Below are positions 27,445-35,318 of a stretch of DNA of 41,674 nucleotides, one piece after another. Source of the stretch: Bacteroidales bacterium. GTDB taxonomy: Bacteria > Bacteroidota > Bacteroidia > Bacteroidales > UBA932. Where the stretch lies: contig JAQXKS010000007.1 of assembly GCA_029010575.1 (NCBI GenBank), forward strand, positions 1-41,674, read 5' to 3'. Position numbers and translations under genes: made by a program. The number at the start of each line of letters is the position of its first letter. The stretch's first letter is position 1. The notes beneath the pieces were generated by a model. The model searched no databases. It saw only the letters and a list, made by a program, of their open reading frames with translations, and had not been told where the DNA came from.

Positions 27445-28578
27445 ATGCAATTCAGGGAGATTTCAGGAAATAATGAGCTAAAACAAAAATTGATGGAGAT
27501 TGCAGACTCCGGAAAAATGAGTCATTCCATCATGCTGGTCGAACAGCCCGGCTGCGGGGCAATCGGCCTGGCCACAGCCCTTGTCCAATACATGGCATGT
27601 CCGAACCACATCCAAGGCAAAGATTCGTGCGGTGTATGTCCCACATGCAAAAAGATCGCAAGAGGATTCCACCAGGACCTGCACTATGTCTTCCCTGTCA
27701 ACACATCTCCAATTTCAGCCCAGAAGAGCGATCCCAGGCAGATCAGCAGATATTTCGCAGAGCCCTTCAGGGAGCTTCTCTCCTCCAACCCGTACTTCAC
27801 CGAGAGCGACCTCTATACCCATCTTCAGATAGAGGAAAAGAGCGGAAACATAAATGTCGCACAGGCAAAAGATATACTTGCACAACTTTCCCTGAAATCT
27901 TATGAAGGATTCAATAAATACATGATAGTATGGCTTCCGGAGAGGATGAATGAAGAGGCAGCCAACAGACTCCTGAAGATAGTGGAAGAGCCTTCACCAG
28001 GAACATACTTCATATTCATAACACACTCGCCGGATAAGGTTCTTCAGACCATCCGTTCCAGAACACTGATGATGAAGGTCTTTCCAGTAGAATCTGAACT
28101 CATATCCAGGGAACTGTGCAGCAGATCCGGAATCACGGAAAATGATGCCATGATATACGCAAGAGCCTGTGGCGGAAGCATTGGAAAGGCCATAAGACTG
28201 TGCAGAGAGGCTCAGGAGGGCTCTCTCTTCTTCCCTATTGTCCAAAGAATAATAGAATGCAGAATCTCCAGAGACCTTCCGGGAATGCTGGAGTGTGCAG
28301 ATTCCATAGTGGATCTGGGAAGGGAGAGGCAGAAAGAGTTCTGCCGCTACCTCACCGGCTTCTATCGTAAAATATTGATGGAGGGAATCGGACTCCACTC
28401 CATCTGTGATACCCTGCCCAACGAACAGCCGATTGTCACTCAGGCCTGCAAAGTTCTTTCACGCACCACCATCCAGAAGAGCGTAATGGCAGCAGAAGAG
28501 GCTGCATCGGACATTGAGAGCAATGCCAACTCGAAAATAGCCTTTTGTCACCTTGTCAATCTGCTGTATACGGTCTGA
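27445..28578 (+). CDS. holB: DNA polymerase III delta' subunit
   Basis: This 377-residue clamp-loader subunit has an AAA+ fold. The P-loop is degenerate (EQPGCGAIGLATAL, residues 33-46, without the usual GKT/S), as expected for the non-ATP-binding delta' subunit. A zinc module follows with Cys52, Cys62, Cys65 and Cys68. The region VWLPERMNEEAANRLLKIVEEPSPGTYFIFITHSPDKVLQTIRSR matches the sensor and SRC-like part of delta'. The gene is monocistronic here. Its last 23 bases overlap the convergent rlhA gene. Together with dnaE this is the second replisome gene in the window. Confidence 0.93.
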   Translation: MQFREISGNNELKQKLMEIADSGKMSHSIMLVEQPGCGAIGLATALVQYMACPNHIQGKDSCGVCPTCKKIARGFHQDLHYVFPVNTSPISAQKSDPRQISRYFAEPFRELLSSNPYFTESDLYTHLQIEEKSGNINVAQAKDILAQLSLKSYEGFNKYMIVWLPERMNEEAANRLLKIVEEPSPGTYFIFITHSPDKVLQTIRSRTLMMKVFPVESELISRELCSRSGITENDAMIYARACGGSIGKAIRLCREAQEGSLFFPIVQRIIECRISRDLPGMLECADSIVDLGRERQKEFCRYLTGFYRKILMEGIGLHSICDTLPNEQPIVTQACKVLSRTTIQKSVMAAEEAASDIESNANSKIAFCHLVNLLYTV

Positions 28579-30421
28579 TACTCATCTCACACTGCCCACA
28601 ATCAAAATCCACCCTCATTCGCTTTCCATTATTGACAAGAACAAGGGGAGATGCCTTCACTCCCTTTTTTATCTTTGGACAGATTCCCAATTCATTCCTG
28701 AGGCAGTATTTGGTCCTCATAAGTTCCGTCTGAGGGTCGGCCACAAGTTCGTATGCCGGTTCAGGAGTGATACCCAAAGATTCATACAGTTCCCGGCTGA
28801 GATGATTCGAGCAATTCAGATAATCACTCCTTTGCGGAATATGGATGTTACTCAAGGAGACCCTCTCGAGTGGAACCGAGGGGATATATTGAGGTACCTG
28901 GTCATCATCCTTCACACTGGGCTCAAATTTGGCTGCAAGTTCACGCCTGAGAGCATTGAGTGACGAGGCGGGAATGAACGGCACATCCTCACCTTCAATC
29001 TTCTCTACAGAAAATCTGAAGATCGATGCAGTTTTGGAAAATGAGGTGACAATGTTCTTAATTGCCTGTTCCCTATTTTCTGCCACAGGACCGCAGATAA
29101 TGCCTGTTGCACTGCGGCCGTCCTGCAGAACCGCATTCACGACCATGTCACCGCCGCCAGGGCACTCCACGGTGACCTTTGCACCTATGAGCCTTTTGGG
29201 CATATTCCTTTCCAGCTCCTTTTCAAAAAGTCTGTTATAGTTTCTGAAAACAAGGAGTCCCTCTTTGAGAGAGCAGTCACTCTTGACACATATTCTCTCT
29301 CCAGAAACGGTCTCCACTCTTACTCCCTGCACCTGCCCCGATGCGTTCACATAACAGAGCCCGTCGCCATTGGCAAGCTTATTGCTGAAACTCTTGTCAT
29401 ATTTCACAGTAATGGCAGAGAGTCCATCAGGCAAGGGGGAAACCTTACCTACTCTGCCCACGAGCTCACCTACCCCTTTTGCAGTATCCATCGAGCTCCA
29501 TGGGGCATTCTTCCTGTTTCCGTCAATAAAGTAAGTAGTATATCCACGGCAGAAAGTAGCTGAGGGACAAGGAGTAAAACCTCCCTCCACCACCCCCAGA
29601 GAACTGCGGCGGTACTTTTGAGGTTCCAAGTCGATAAGCTCATCAATCTCTTGCCGGTACATCCTGACAATATTCTTTACATAAGAGATATTTTTCAGAC
29701 GTCCCTCTATCTTGAACGAGACAACCCCTGCCCTAGCCATATCCCCTATCCTCCTTTCCAGAGAAAAATCCTTAAGCGAGAGAAGGGACTTGTTCTTCAC
29801 CAGAACATTTCCGTCCATGTCCGTAAGATCGTATCTGGATCTACATGCCTGTATACATCGTCCCCTGTTGGCGCTTCTTCCCGAGAGATACTGGCTCATA
29901 TAGCACTGGCCGCTATAAGAGACACACAAGGCTCCGTGGATAAAGCTCTCCAATTCGCAATTTGTCTCCTGCTTTATCTGAGCAATCTGTTCAAGGGAGA
30001 GTTCCCTCGCAAGCACCACTCTGGTGAACCCCAGCGATTCGAGAAAGCGTACCTGATCGAGGGTTCTGATATTGCACTGAGTGGAGGCATGAAGTTCTAT
30101 AGGAGGAATCTCCATCTTCAGAATACCCAGATCCTGCACGATGACAGCATCACATCCTGCATCATAAGCGCTGAAAAGGCTTCTTCTGGCATCCTCCAGT
30201 TCACTATCGAAAAGGATTGTATTGAGTGTAAGGTAAACTTTTGCCCCGAATCTGTGGGCATAATCTGCAAGAGTTGCTATATCGTCAAAAGAATTGCCGG
30301 CTGCCTCCCTCGCTCCGAATGATGGCCCTGCAATATATACGGCATCGGCACCGCAGTCAATAGCTGCAATGCCGATATCCTTATTTCCAGCAGGAGCAAG
30401 AAGCTCTAATGCTATTTGCAT
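28556..30421 (-). CDS. rlhA: U32 family protein with DUF3656, RlhA-like rRNA hydroxylation factor
   Basis: This 621-residue U32 protein starts MQIALELLAPAGNKDIG. It carries the signature ESFIHGALCVSYSGQCYMS (about 157-175), followed by NRGRCIQACRSRY. A long C-terminal region, typical of the YdcP/RlhA branch (DUF3656), ends with cysteine pairs in GICPKIKKG and DFDCGQCEM. RlhA proteins hydroxylate a cytidine of 23S rRNA using prephenate and need iron-sulfur chemistry. The length is near the 650 residues of E. coli RlhA. The start overlaps the stop of the TPR gene by 10 bases, suggesting translational coupling. The rRNA target is inferred from the family. Confidence 0.85.
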   Translation of the reverse strand: MQIALELLAPAGNKDIGIAAIDCGADAVYIAGPSFGAREAAGNSFDDIATLADYAHRFGAKVYLTLNTILFDSELEDARRSLFSAYDAGCDAVIVQDLGILKMEIPPIELHASTQCNIRTLDQVRFLESLGFTRVVLARELSLEQIAQIKQETNCELESFIHGALCVSYSGQCYMSQYLSGRSANRGRCIQACRSRYDLTDMDGNVLVKNKSLLSLKDFSLERRIGDMARAGVVSFKIEGRLKNISYVKNIVRMYRQEIDELIDLEPQKYRRSSLGVVEGGFTPCPSATFCRGYTTYFIDGNRKNAPWSSMDTAKGVGELVGRVGKVSPLPDGLSAITVKYDKSFSNKLANGDGLCYVNASGQVQGVRVETVSGERICVKSDCSLKEGLLVFRNYNRLFEKELERNMPKRLIGAKVTVECPGGGDMVVNAVLQDGRSATGIICGPVAENREQAIKNIVTSFSKTASIFRFSVEKIEGEDVPFIPASSLNALRRELAAKFEPSVKDDDQVPQYIPSVPLERVSLSNIHIPQRSDYLNCSNHLSRELYESLGITPEPAYELVADPQTELMRTKYCLRNELGICPKIKKGVKASPLVLVNNGKRMRVDFDCGQCEMSIRPYTAD

Positions 30422-31350
30422 TTAAGTTCGTTCTCTATTTTGTGTTTAGCGTATTCCTTGAACTGAGGATTGTTAAGGATAGCCTTATAATATAAGCACG
30501 CATTTTCCTTGTCAGAAACAGCTTCGTATGATGTGGCAAGCTGATATTTAATCTGATCCGCATTCTTTGCGTTGGGAGAGAGGGAGAGGAATGCCTTGAA
30601 GTGTTCGATAGCGGCACCATTGTTCTTCAGCTGAACAGCTGCGGTTCCGGCAATCTGATGAGCTGCTGCATTATCAGCATACTGCAGAGATTTTTCAGCA
30701 TTATCAAATGCTTCTTGATAGTTCTTGGCCTTCAGGCAGGCATTTGCTTTTCCTACATAGAGAGAGTTGAGGGCCTTCTCAGCTGCATTCTTCTGTCCGA
30801 GCTCCGATGCCTTCAGCAAAGCCTCAACAGCCTGAGCTTCGTCACCAATACGAGAAGCAGACTGACCGAGTCTGAGCCATGCATTGCCATCATTGGGTTT
30901 TATTTCGACGACTTTTTTATAATTCTCAACTGCCTGATCGAATAATTTGTTATTCAGACAAAGGTTTCCTTGCTGCATATAAATCTGAGGAATCAGATCC
31001 AGAGCCTCTGCCTTCACCTCATCCTGACCATATTCTTCAGCCAGTTCAGCAGCTTCGTACATCAGAGCAATACCACCTTCATAGTCTCCGTTGGCAGCCT
31101 TTTCCTTACCGATGGAGAATGTCACTACAGGAATGTACTTCTTACAATTGTTTGCAAGTTCTTCTGCTTCGGGTCCGATAACTTCAGCATCAGCGAGAGC
31201 TTGCTTGAAATAATTGAGTGCGGATTCCTTATCGCCGGCATTAAGGGCATTTGCAGCTTCGTTGTAGGTATTGGTTGCACTTTCGAGATCCTGTGCATAC
31301 AAAGCTACGACAGCAAAAAGAGATAGAGCTAGTGTTAGAATTTTTTTCAT
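30412..31350 (-). CDS. Exported TPR repeat protein
   Basis: This 312-residue protein has a signal peptide (about 1-19, ending VVALYAQ). About seven tetratricopeptide units follow, for example YNEAANALNAGDKESALNYF, LFDQAVENYKKVVEIKPNDG, and NGAAIEHFKAFLSLSPNAKN. TPR arrays are protein-binding scaffolds. The export signal places it in the periplasm, possibly on the inner face of the outer membrane. No other domain is visible. Its 3' end overlaps the rlhA start by 10 bases, so the two are co-transcribed even though rlhA is cytoplasmic. The partner is unknown. Confidence 0.87.
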   Translation of the reverse strand: MKKILTLALSLFAVVALYAQDLESATNTYNEAANALNAGDKESALNYFKQALADAEVIGPEAEELANNCKKYIPVVTFSIGKEKAANGDYEGGIALMYEAAELAEEYGQDEVKAEALDLIPQIYMQQGNLCLNNKLFDQAVENYKKVVEIKPNDGNAWLRLGQSASRIGDEAQAVEALLKASELGQKNAAEKALNSLYVGKANACLKAKNYQEAFDNAEKSLQYADNAAAHQIAGTAAVQLKNNGAAIEHFKAFLSLSPNAKNADQIKYQLATSYEAVSDKENACLYYKAILNNPQFKEYAKHKIENELKCK

Positions 31351-31386
31351 AAAGTATCTATGTTTAATAATTTTTCAACAACTTGG

Positions 31387-31394
31387 CAAAAGTA
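31387..31394 (-). promoter_or_regulatory. -7 promoter element (TACTTTTG, minus strand) for TPR-rlhA
   Basis: The plus strand reads CAAAAGTA, 36 bases before the TPR start. It is the exact reverse complement of the box at 31408-31415, 13 bases away. Confidence 0.65.
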
Positions 31395-31407
31395 GATAAA
31401 AATATGG

Positions 31408-31415
31408 TACTTTTG
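31408..31415 (+). promoter_or_regulatory. -7 promoter element (TACTTTTG) for the M16-family gene
   Basis: An exact TAnnTTTG box ends only 4 bases before ATG 31420. If it is used, the transcript would be leaderless or nearly so. Confidence 0.55.
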
Positions 31416-31419
31416 TAAT

Positions 31420-34155
31420 ATGAAAGCAATATTTTTAACTATAGTCTTGTTTTTAGCTTCCATCTTTTCGTCAAATGCACAGTTTGTAGGAGTTATCGAG
31501 AACGACCCGTCAGTGCTTAAAAAAGAGATGGACAACGGTCTGACATACTACATTATCAAAAACAATACCATACAAGGGTTTGCAGATTTTTCTCTTGTTA
31601 TAAAACAAGTTGATATCAGTAACAGCCCGTGCCAGAGGAGTATTCCAGCATTGATTGAGACTATGTCTCTGACACAAAGCAGAAATTTTCCTGATGGAGA
31701 GATTCTGACCTTCCTTGCCAATATGGGAGTAGAGATTAATAAAGGCATTCAACTCTCCGAAGAGAACGGTGCCATATCTTTCCACTTTCCCAACATTCCC
31801 GTCAAGAAAAACAGCAAAGTCGTAGATTCAATGCTTCTGGCCCTATACAATATTTCCGGATTTGTCGAAATAAATGACAAAACTGTCGGCAGAGGCAAGG
31901 CTCTTCTGAAAAATTTCCTGGCATCCCGGATTGCTCCAGGCTCAGGCATCATGTTCGATTCACTCTGCAGGGAGATTGACAGCATCAGAACAGACGATGT
32001 AAGGAGTTTCTACGGAATGTATTGCAAGCCCGACATCCAGTCCATAGTAATATGCGGCGACATCAATCCTTCAGAGGTATGTATGAAGATCGAGGCATTG
32101 TTCCAGACAATACCTAAACCGGCTCGTCCGACACCCGTCATATCAACTGAACCATCCATGAAAGACTCCGTGTACACTGACACAGGTTCCGTACGCACCA
32201 CTACTCCTGCAATCATATACACGACTGACCCCGAAGCATACACACCATCTGTTACATACGAATATATAACGGAAGATATCCACCCCTCACTCCGCAGGAC
32301 GGCATTCCCATTTGTAGCCACCTATTACAGAGACCTTACGCTGAATATTCTATACGAAAGACTTCATAGACATATACTTAGAGAGAATATTCCATTCATC
32401 AGCCTGAAGGCAGAGCCAATCAGGCATAAAGGAACCGGTTCGTTTATAGTAAAAATAGAGACACCAGAACGGTATATAGTTGATGCCTACCGTTTTCTTG
32501 CCTCGGAACTGGACCTTCTGAGCCGTGAAGGAGCCCTTGATCAAGAGATTTCAAGAGCAAAGGAGATGTCATACTTCGAAAGGGATTATCTCTACGCAAA
32601 AAATGCATCACGACAGAACAGCCACCTCACACGCCTGTGCATTGACAACTATGTAAACGGATACGGAATCTTCAGTCCATCGCTTTACAGAGCCTATCTT
32701 GAGGTGACAGACCGCAAGAGCGACATCAGCCACATCAACAACTACATAAGAGGTGTTCTTTCCGATACGCTGCGGACAAGTTACAGAGTCCTTTCAAGCG
32801 CAAGCGCAGGCACGCTGGACTCGCTGGTCATACCTACATTGGAGAGCTGTGCATCAGACACCCTCCTCTATGCGGCAGAAGTTGCCAAAGTTCCCGAATA
32901 CAAGACCAAATCGACATTTACCGCCAAAAGTGTCAATCCTGTAATAGGTTCCATCTCCAGAAAGCTCCCCAACGGAGTGAGAATCCACTTAAAGGAGATG
33001 AAAAACAAGTCGGGATGGATATGGTTCGAAGCGGCAGCCAAGGGTGGACTCTCGCTTTTGGACAGTAACATACGACGCTATAACATGTACCTCAACAGCC
33101 TTTGCAACATCTCCATAGTAGACAGCATGGACAAATACCGCTTTTCGCAAATTCAGCGCGGGGCCCATTGTACCATTGAAAGAGAAGTCACGATGGAGCA
33201 ACGAATCATAAGGGGTCATTTTCACAAAGACTATTCGGACGAATTCCTTACCCTGGTATCAGCATATTTCAAGGGAACTCTCCCCGACACATTGGCATTC
33301 GAGAACTTACTGAAAGTATGGAGGGAGAATCCGACAACAGACATCTCCACCAATACCCGCCAATTCATACTTGAAAAGAAGAGAAAAAGAGACGAGTCAC
33401 TCCCCACATATCAGGAGTATACATCTATGATTGGCACAATAAACAGACTTTTCAGTAACCCCGCAGATTTTCAATTCTTCTTCGTCGGCGATACAGATGA
33501 TCTGGAACTGACCAATTCTGCCATAAGGACAATAGGAATACTTCCTTCAACCCCTACTGTCAGAATAGTGAATGAGAACAGGAATCTCTCATTTTCATCC
33601 TACGACAAGAGATCCTCTGTCCCCATCGCCATGAATTTCGACAGAGAGTACCATAACCTGAAGATTCTCTTCCCAAGCCCTATGAAGATAAATGACAGAC
33701 TTGCGGCAAGAGTTCTATGCTCCATCATAGAGAAACGAGTACTTACCGAGCTGTACAGGGAGGGAATAATGGCATCCTCATCGTTGAGTTTCAACCGTTT
33801 TCCCAAGGAGTCGGCAATACTGGACTTCACCATGATGACATGCGATATCCCCTTCGATGCAGAAGAAAGGATAATGACCATAATCCATGAACTACTTGCC
33901 ACAGGAATCTCCGGTGCTGAGATTCAGTCGTCAAAGAAGATTCTGGAACTTATGGATGAGTACAACGCTGCCACCAATCCGGATTTCTGGCTCTCAATTC
34001 TCAACGAGAGATATATAGACCAGAAAGATTTTCTCAAGGAGAAAAAGAACGTTATGGATTCCATTACGGAGGTAACCCTGAACGAGCTTCTATCCCAGAT
34101 ACTTGACAGCGCCACTATTTCGTGGCAGATAATAAAACCACAGAAAGATGAATAA
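31420..34155 (+). CDS. Exported M16 family protein, probably catalytically dead
   Basis: This 911-residue protein has a signal peptide (1-20, ending IFSSNA). The layout is that of large Bacteroidetes M16 peptidases (pitrilysin/PqqL type): MDNGLTYYIIKNN near 37-49, a first M16 pair with SFYGMYCKPDIQSIVICGDI near 196-215, and a second half from about residue 500. The zinc motif HxxEH is not intact. At the position aligned with HFLEHM the protein has ALIETM (Ala77, Glu80, Thr81), and the distal glutamate of the usual RGVILEEW-like block is replaced by VGRGKALLKNF (156-166). A stretch before SFYGMY is also shorter than usual. I infer an inactive structural or regulatory subunit. The gene overlaps the DUF3109 gene by 8 bases. 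Confidence 0.82.
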   Translation: MKAIFLTIVLFLASIFSSNAQFVGVIENDPSVLKKEMDNGLTYYIIKNNTIQGFADFSLVIKQVDISNSPCQRSIPALIETMSLTQSRNFPDGEILTFLANMGVEINKGIQLSEENGAISFHFPNIPVKKNSKVVDSMLLALYNISGFVEINDKTVGRGKALLKNFLASRIAPGSGIMFDSLCREIDSIRTDDVRSFYGMYCKPDIQSIVICGDINPSEVCMKIEALFQTIPKPARPTPVISTEPSMKDSVYTDTGSVRTTTPAIIYTTDPEAYTPSVTYEYITEDIHPSLRRTAFPFVATYYRDLTLNILYERLHRHILRENIPFISLKAEPIRHKGTGSFIVKIETPERYIVDAYRFLASELDLLSREGALDQEISRAKEMSYFERDYLYAKNASRQNSHLTRLCIDNYVNGYGIFSPSLYRAYLEVTDRKSDISHINNYIRGVLSDTLRTSYRVLSSASAGTLDSLVIPTLESCASDTLLYAAEVAKVPEYKTKSTFTAKSVNPVIGSISRKLPNGVRIHLKEMKNKSGWIWFEAAAKGGLSLLDSNIRRYNMYLNSLCNISIVDSMDKYRFSQIQRGAHCTIEREVTMEQRIIRGHFHKDYSDEFLTLVSAYFKGTLPDTLAFENLLKVWRENPTTDISTNTRQFILEKKRKRDESLPTYQEYTSMIGTINRLFSNPADFQFFFVGDTDDLELTNSAIRTIGILPSTPTVRIVNENRNLSFSSYDKRSSVPIAMNFDREYHNLKILFPSPMKINDRLAARVLCSIIEKRVLTELYREGIMASSSLSFNRFPKESAILDFTMMTCDIPFDAEERIMTIIHELLATGISGAEIQSSKKILELMDEYNAATNPDFWLSILNERYIDQKDFLKEKKNVMDSITEVTLNELLSQILDSATISWQIIKPQKDE

Positions 34156-34738
34156 TATGCCTATAATGATAGACGATATCATCGTCTCCGGTGAAATATT
34201 GGACGAATACTTTGCCTGCGATTATGAAAAATGTGCCGGAGCCTGCTGTATAATAGGGGACAGCGGTGCTCCCATGGAGGAAGATGAACCACAGAAGATC
34301 GAAGACAACTACCACCTCATTACACCCTTCATGCGCCGTGAAGGGATAGCGAAGATCGAAGAGGAGGGATTCTTCACAATAGACAGCGACTCCGACTGTG
34401 TGACTCCGCTTCTGGGCAACAGCGAGGAGTGCGCCTATTGCAATTTCGAAAATAACGGAGCATGCTACTGCGCAATAGAGCGCTCATGGTGCAACGGGAA
34501 ATCAAAATTCGTAAAGCCCATCTCATGCCGCCTCTATCCCATAAGAGTCTCACACCTGTCCAACGGAACCACAGCTCTGAACCTCCACCGTTGGGACATC
34601 TGCGAAGAGGCATTCAAAAAGGGCAAGAAAGAGAATATAAAAGTATATCAATTTCTGAAGGCCCCTCTGACAGAAGCCTTTGGAGAAGAATTCTACGCTG
34701 CGCTGGAATACGCCGCAAAATCGGAAACTACTCAATAG
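34148..34738 (+). CDS. DUF3109 family cysteine-rich protein
   Basis: This 196-residue protein matches DUF3109, a YkgJ-like group of small cysteine-cluster proteins. The cysteines fall in CDYEKCAGACCIIGD, SEECAYCNFENNGACYCAIERSWC, ISCRLYPIRV and WDICEEAF, a pattern suited to binding zinc, iron or an Fe-S cluster. The function is not established. The ATG at 34148 overlaps the stop of the M16-family gene (ATGAATAA), suggesting coupled translation. In-frame ATGs at 34157 and 34166 are alternative starts, and the family usually begins close to the IDDIIVS block, so the true start may be one of these. The 3' end overlaps the next, convergent gene by 11 bases. Confidence 0.88.
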   Translation: MNNMPIMIDDIIVSGEILDEYFACDYEKCAGACCIIGDSGAPMEEDEPQKIEDNYHLITPFMRREGIAKIEEEGFFTIDSDSDCVTPLLGNSEECAYCNFENNGACYCAIERSWCNGKSKFVKPISCRLYPIRVSHLSNGTTALNLHRWDICEEAFKKGKKENIKVYQFLKAPLTEAFGEEFYAALEYAAKSETTQ

Positions 34739-35252
34739 GTTCTTCTACAGGTCCGTTTTCCTTCTTGGATAGGAAAGTGACAGTGCCGCTGATTCTCAGA
34801 ATCTCCTTTCTGGGACCTTGAAGAATCAGTACAGACTCGCCTTTGGTAATAGTTATCTCATCCTCAAACATCCTCATCAGACGATTAAAGACAGAGGAAA
34901 GCCTGAAAGAGAGTCTTTCCGAATCTTCATTAACCAACTCATATCCCCTTGAAGCAAAGGCATCGAGGATAATTTTTCTATTGGCTTCAAAATCACCGTA
35001 TATGATGGTCTCTTTCTTTACATATGTCAACTTGGGGTAGAATATGGCCACAACTGAAAAGAGTGCCATCACCTTCGGCCACGAACCCTCCCTAAGGACT
35101 CCGCCAACATTCGAGAACATCATATCAAAGCTGTACTCAGGTGTTATCAATATCAAGACCGAGAGGATAGCCAGAAAGACTATATTGAAAAAAATGAACG
35201 ATTTTACAGTTCTTATAAGGTATTTTACTACCGGATTCATACTATTATTCAT
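34728..35252 (-). CDS. Small membrane protein of unknown function
   Basis: This 174-residue protein has two predicted membrane segments, about residues 17-36 (SFIFFNIVFLAILSVLILIT) and 58-73 (WPKVMALFSVVAIFYP). A soluble domain of about 95 residues follows. It contains EANRKIILDAFASRGYELV and FEDEITITKGESVLILQGPRKEI, which looks like an alpha/beta membrane-associated domain. I do not recognise a named family. An in-frame ATG at 35240 is an alternative start. It is monocistronic, with its own -7 box back to back with that of ricT. It overlaps the DUF3109 gene by 11 bases at the 3' end. Confidence 0.75.
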   Translation of the reverse strand: MNNSMNPVVKYLIRTVKSFIFFNIVFLAILSVLILITPEYSFDMMFSNVGGVLREGSWPKVMALFSVVAIFYPKLTYVKKETIIYGDFEANRKIILDAFASRGYELVNEDSERLSFRLSSVFNRLMRMFEDEITITKGESVLILQGPRKEILRISGTVTFLSKKENGPVEEPIE

Positions 35253-35273
35253 CTCTTATTATTTTATTTACCA

Positions 35274-35281
35274 CAAATATA
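35274..35281 (-). promoter_or_regulatory. -7 promoter element (TATATTTG, minus strand)
   Basis: The plus strand reads CAAATATA, an exact TAnnTTTG box 21 bases upstream of the start at 35252 and 12 bases from the opposing ricT box. Confidence 0.6.
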
Positions 35282-35293
35282 CTTGTTTTTATT

Positions 35294-35301
35294 TATCTTT
35301 G
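35294..35301 (+). promoter_or_regulatory. -7 promoter element (TATCTTTG) for ricT-gldH-trmB
   Basis: An exact TAnnTTTG box lies 17 bases before ATG 35319. It overlaps the extended frame from TTG 35283, arguing against that start. Confidence 0.65.
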
Positions 35302-35318
35302 TCATCTTAAAGAATATT

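Noticed and set aside
27477..27582. Degenerate P-loop in HolB as a lesion
   Set aside because: The delta' subunit normally lacks a working P-loop, so this is expected.
28556..30421. Collagenase/peptidase role for the U32 proteins
   Set aside because: The matching branches (TrhP, RlhA) are characterised as RNA hydroxylation factors; no protease evidence is visible.
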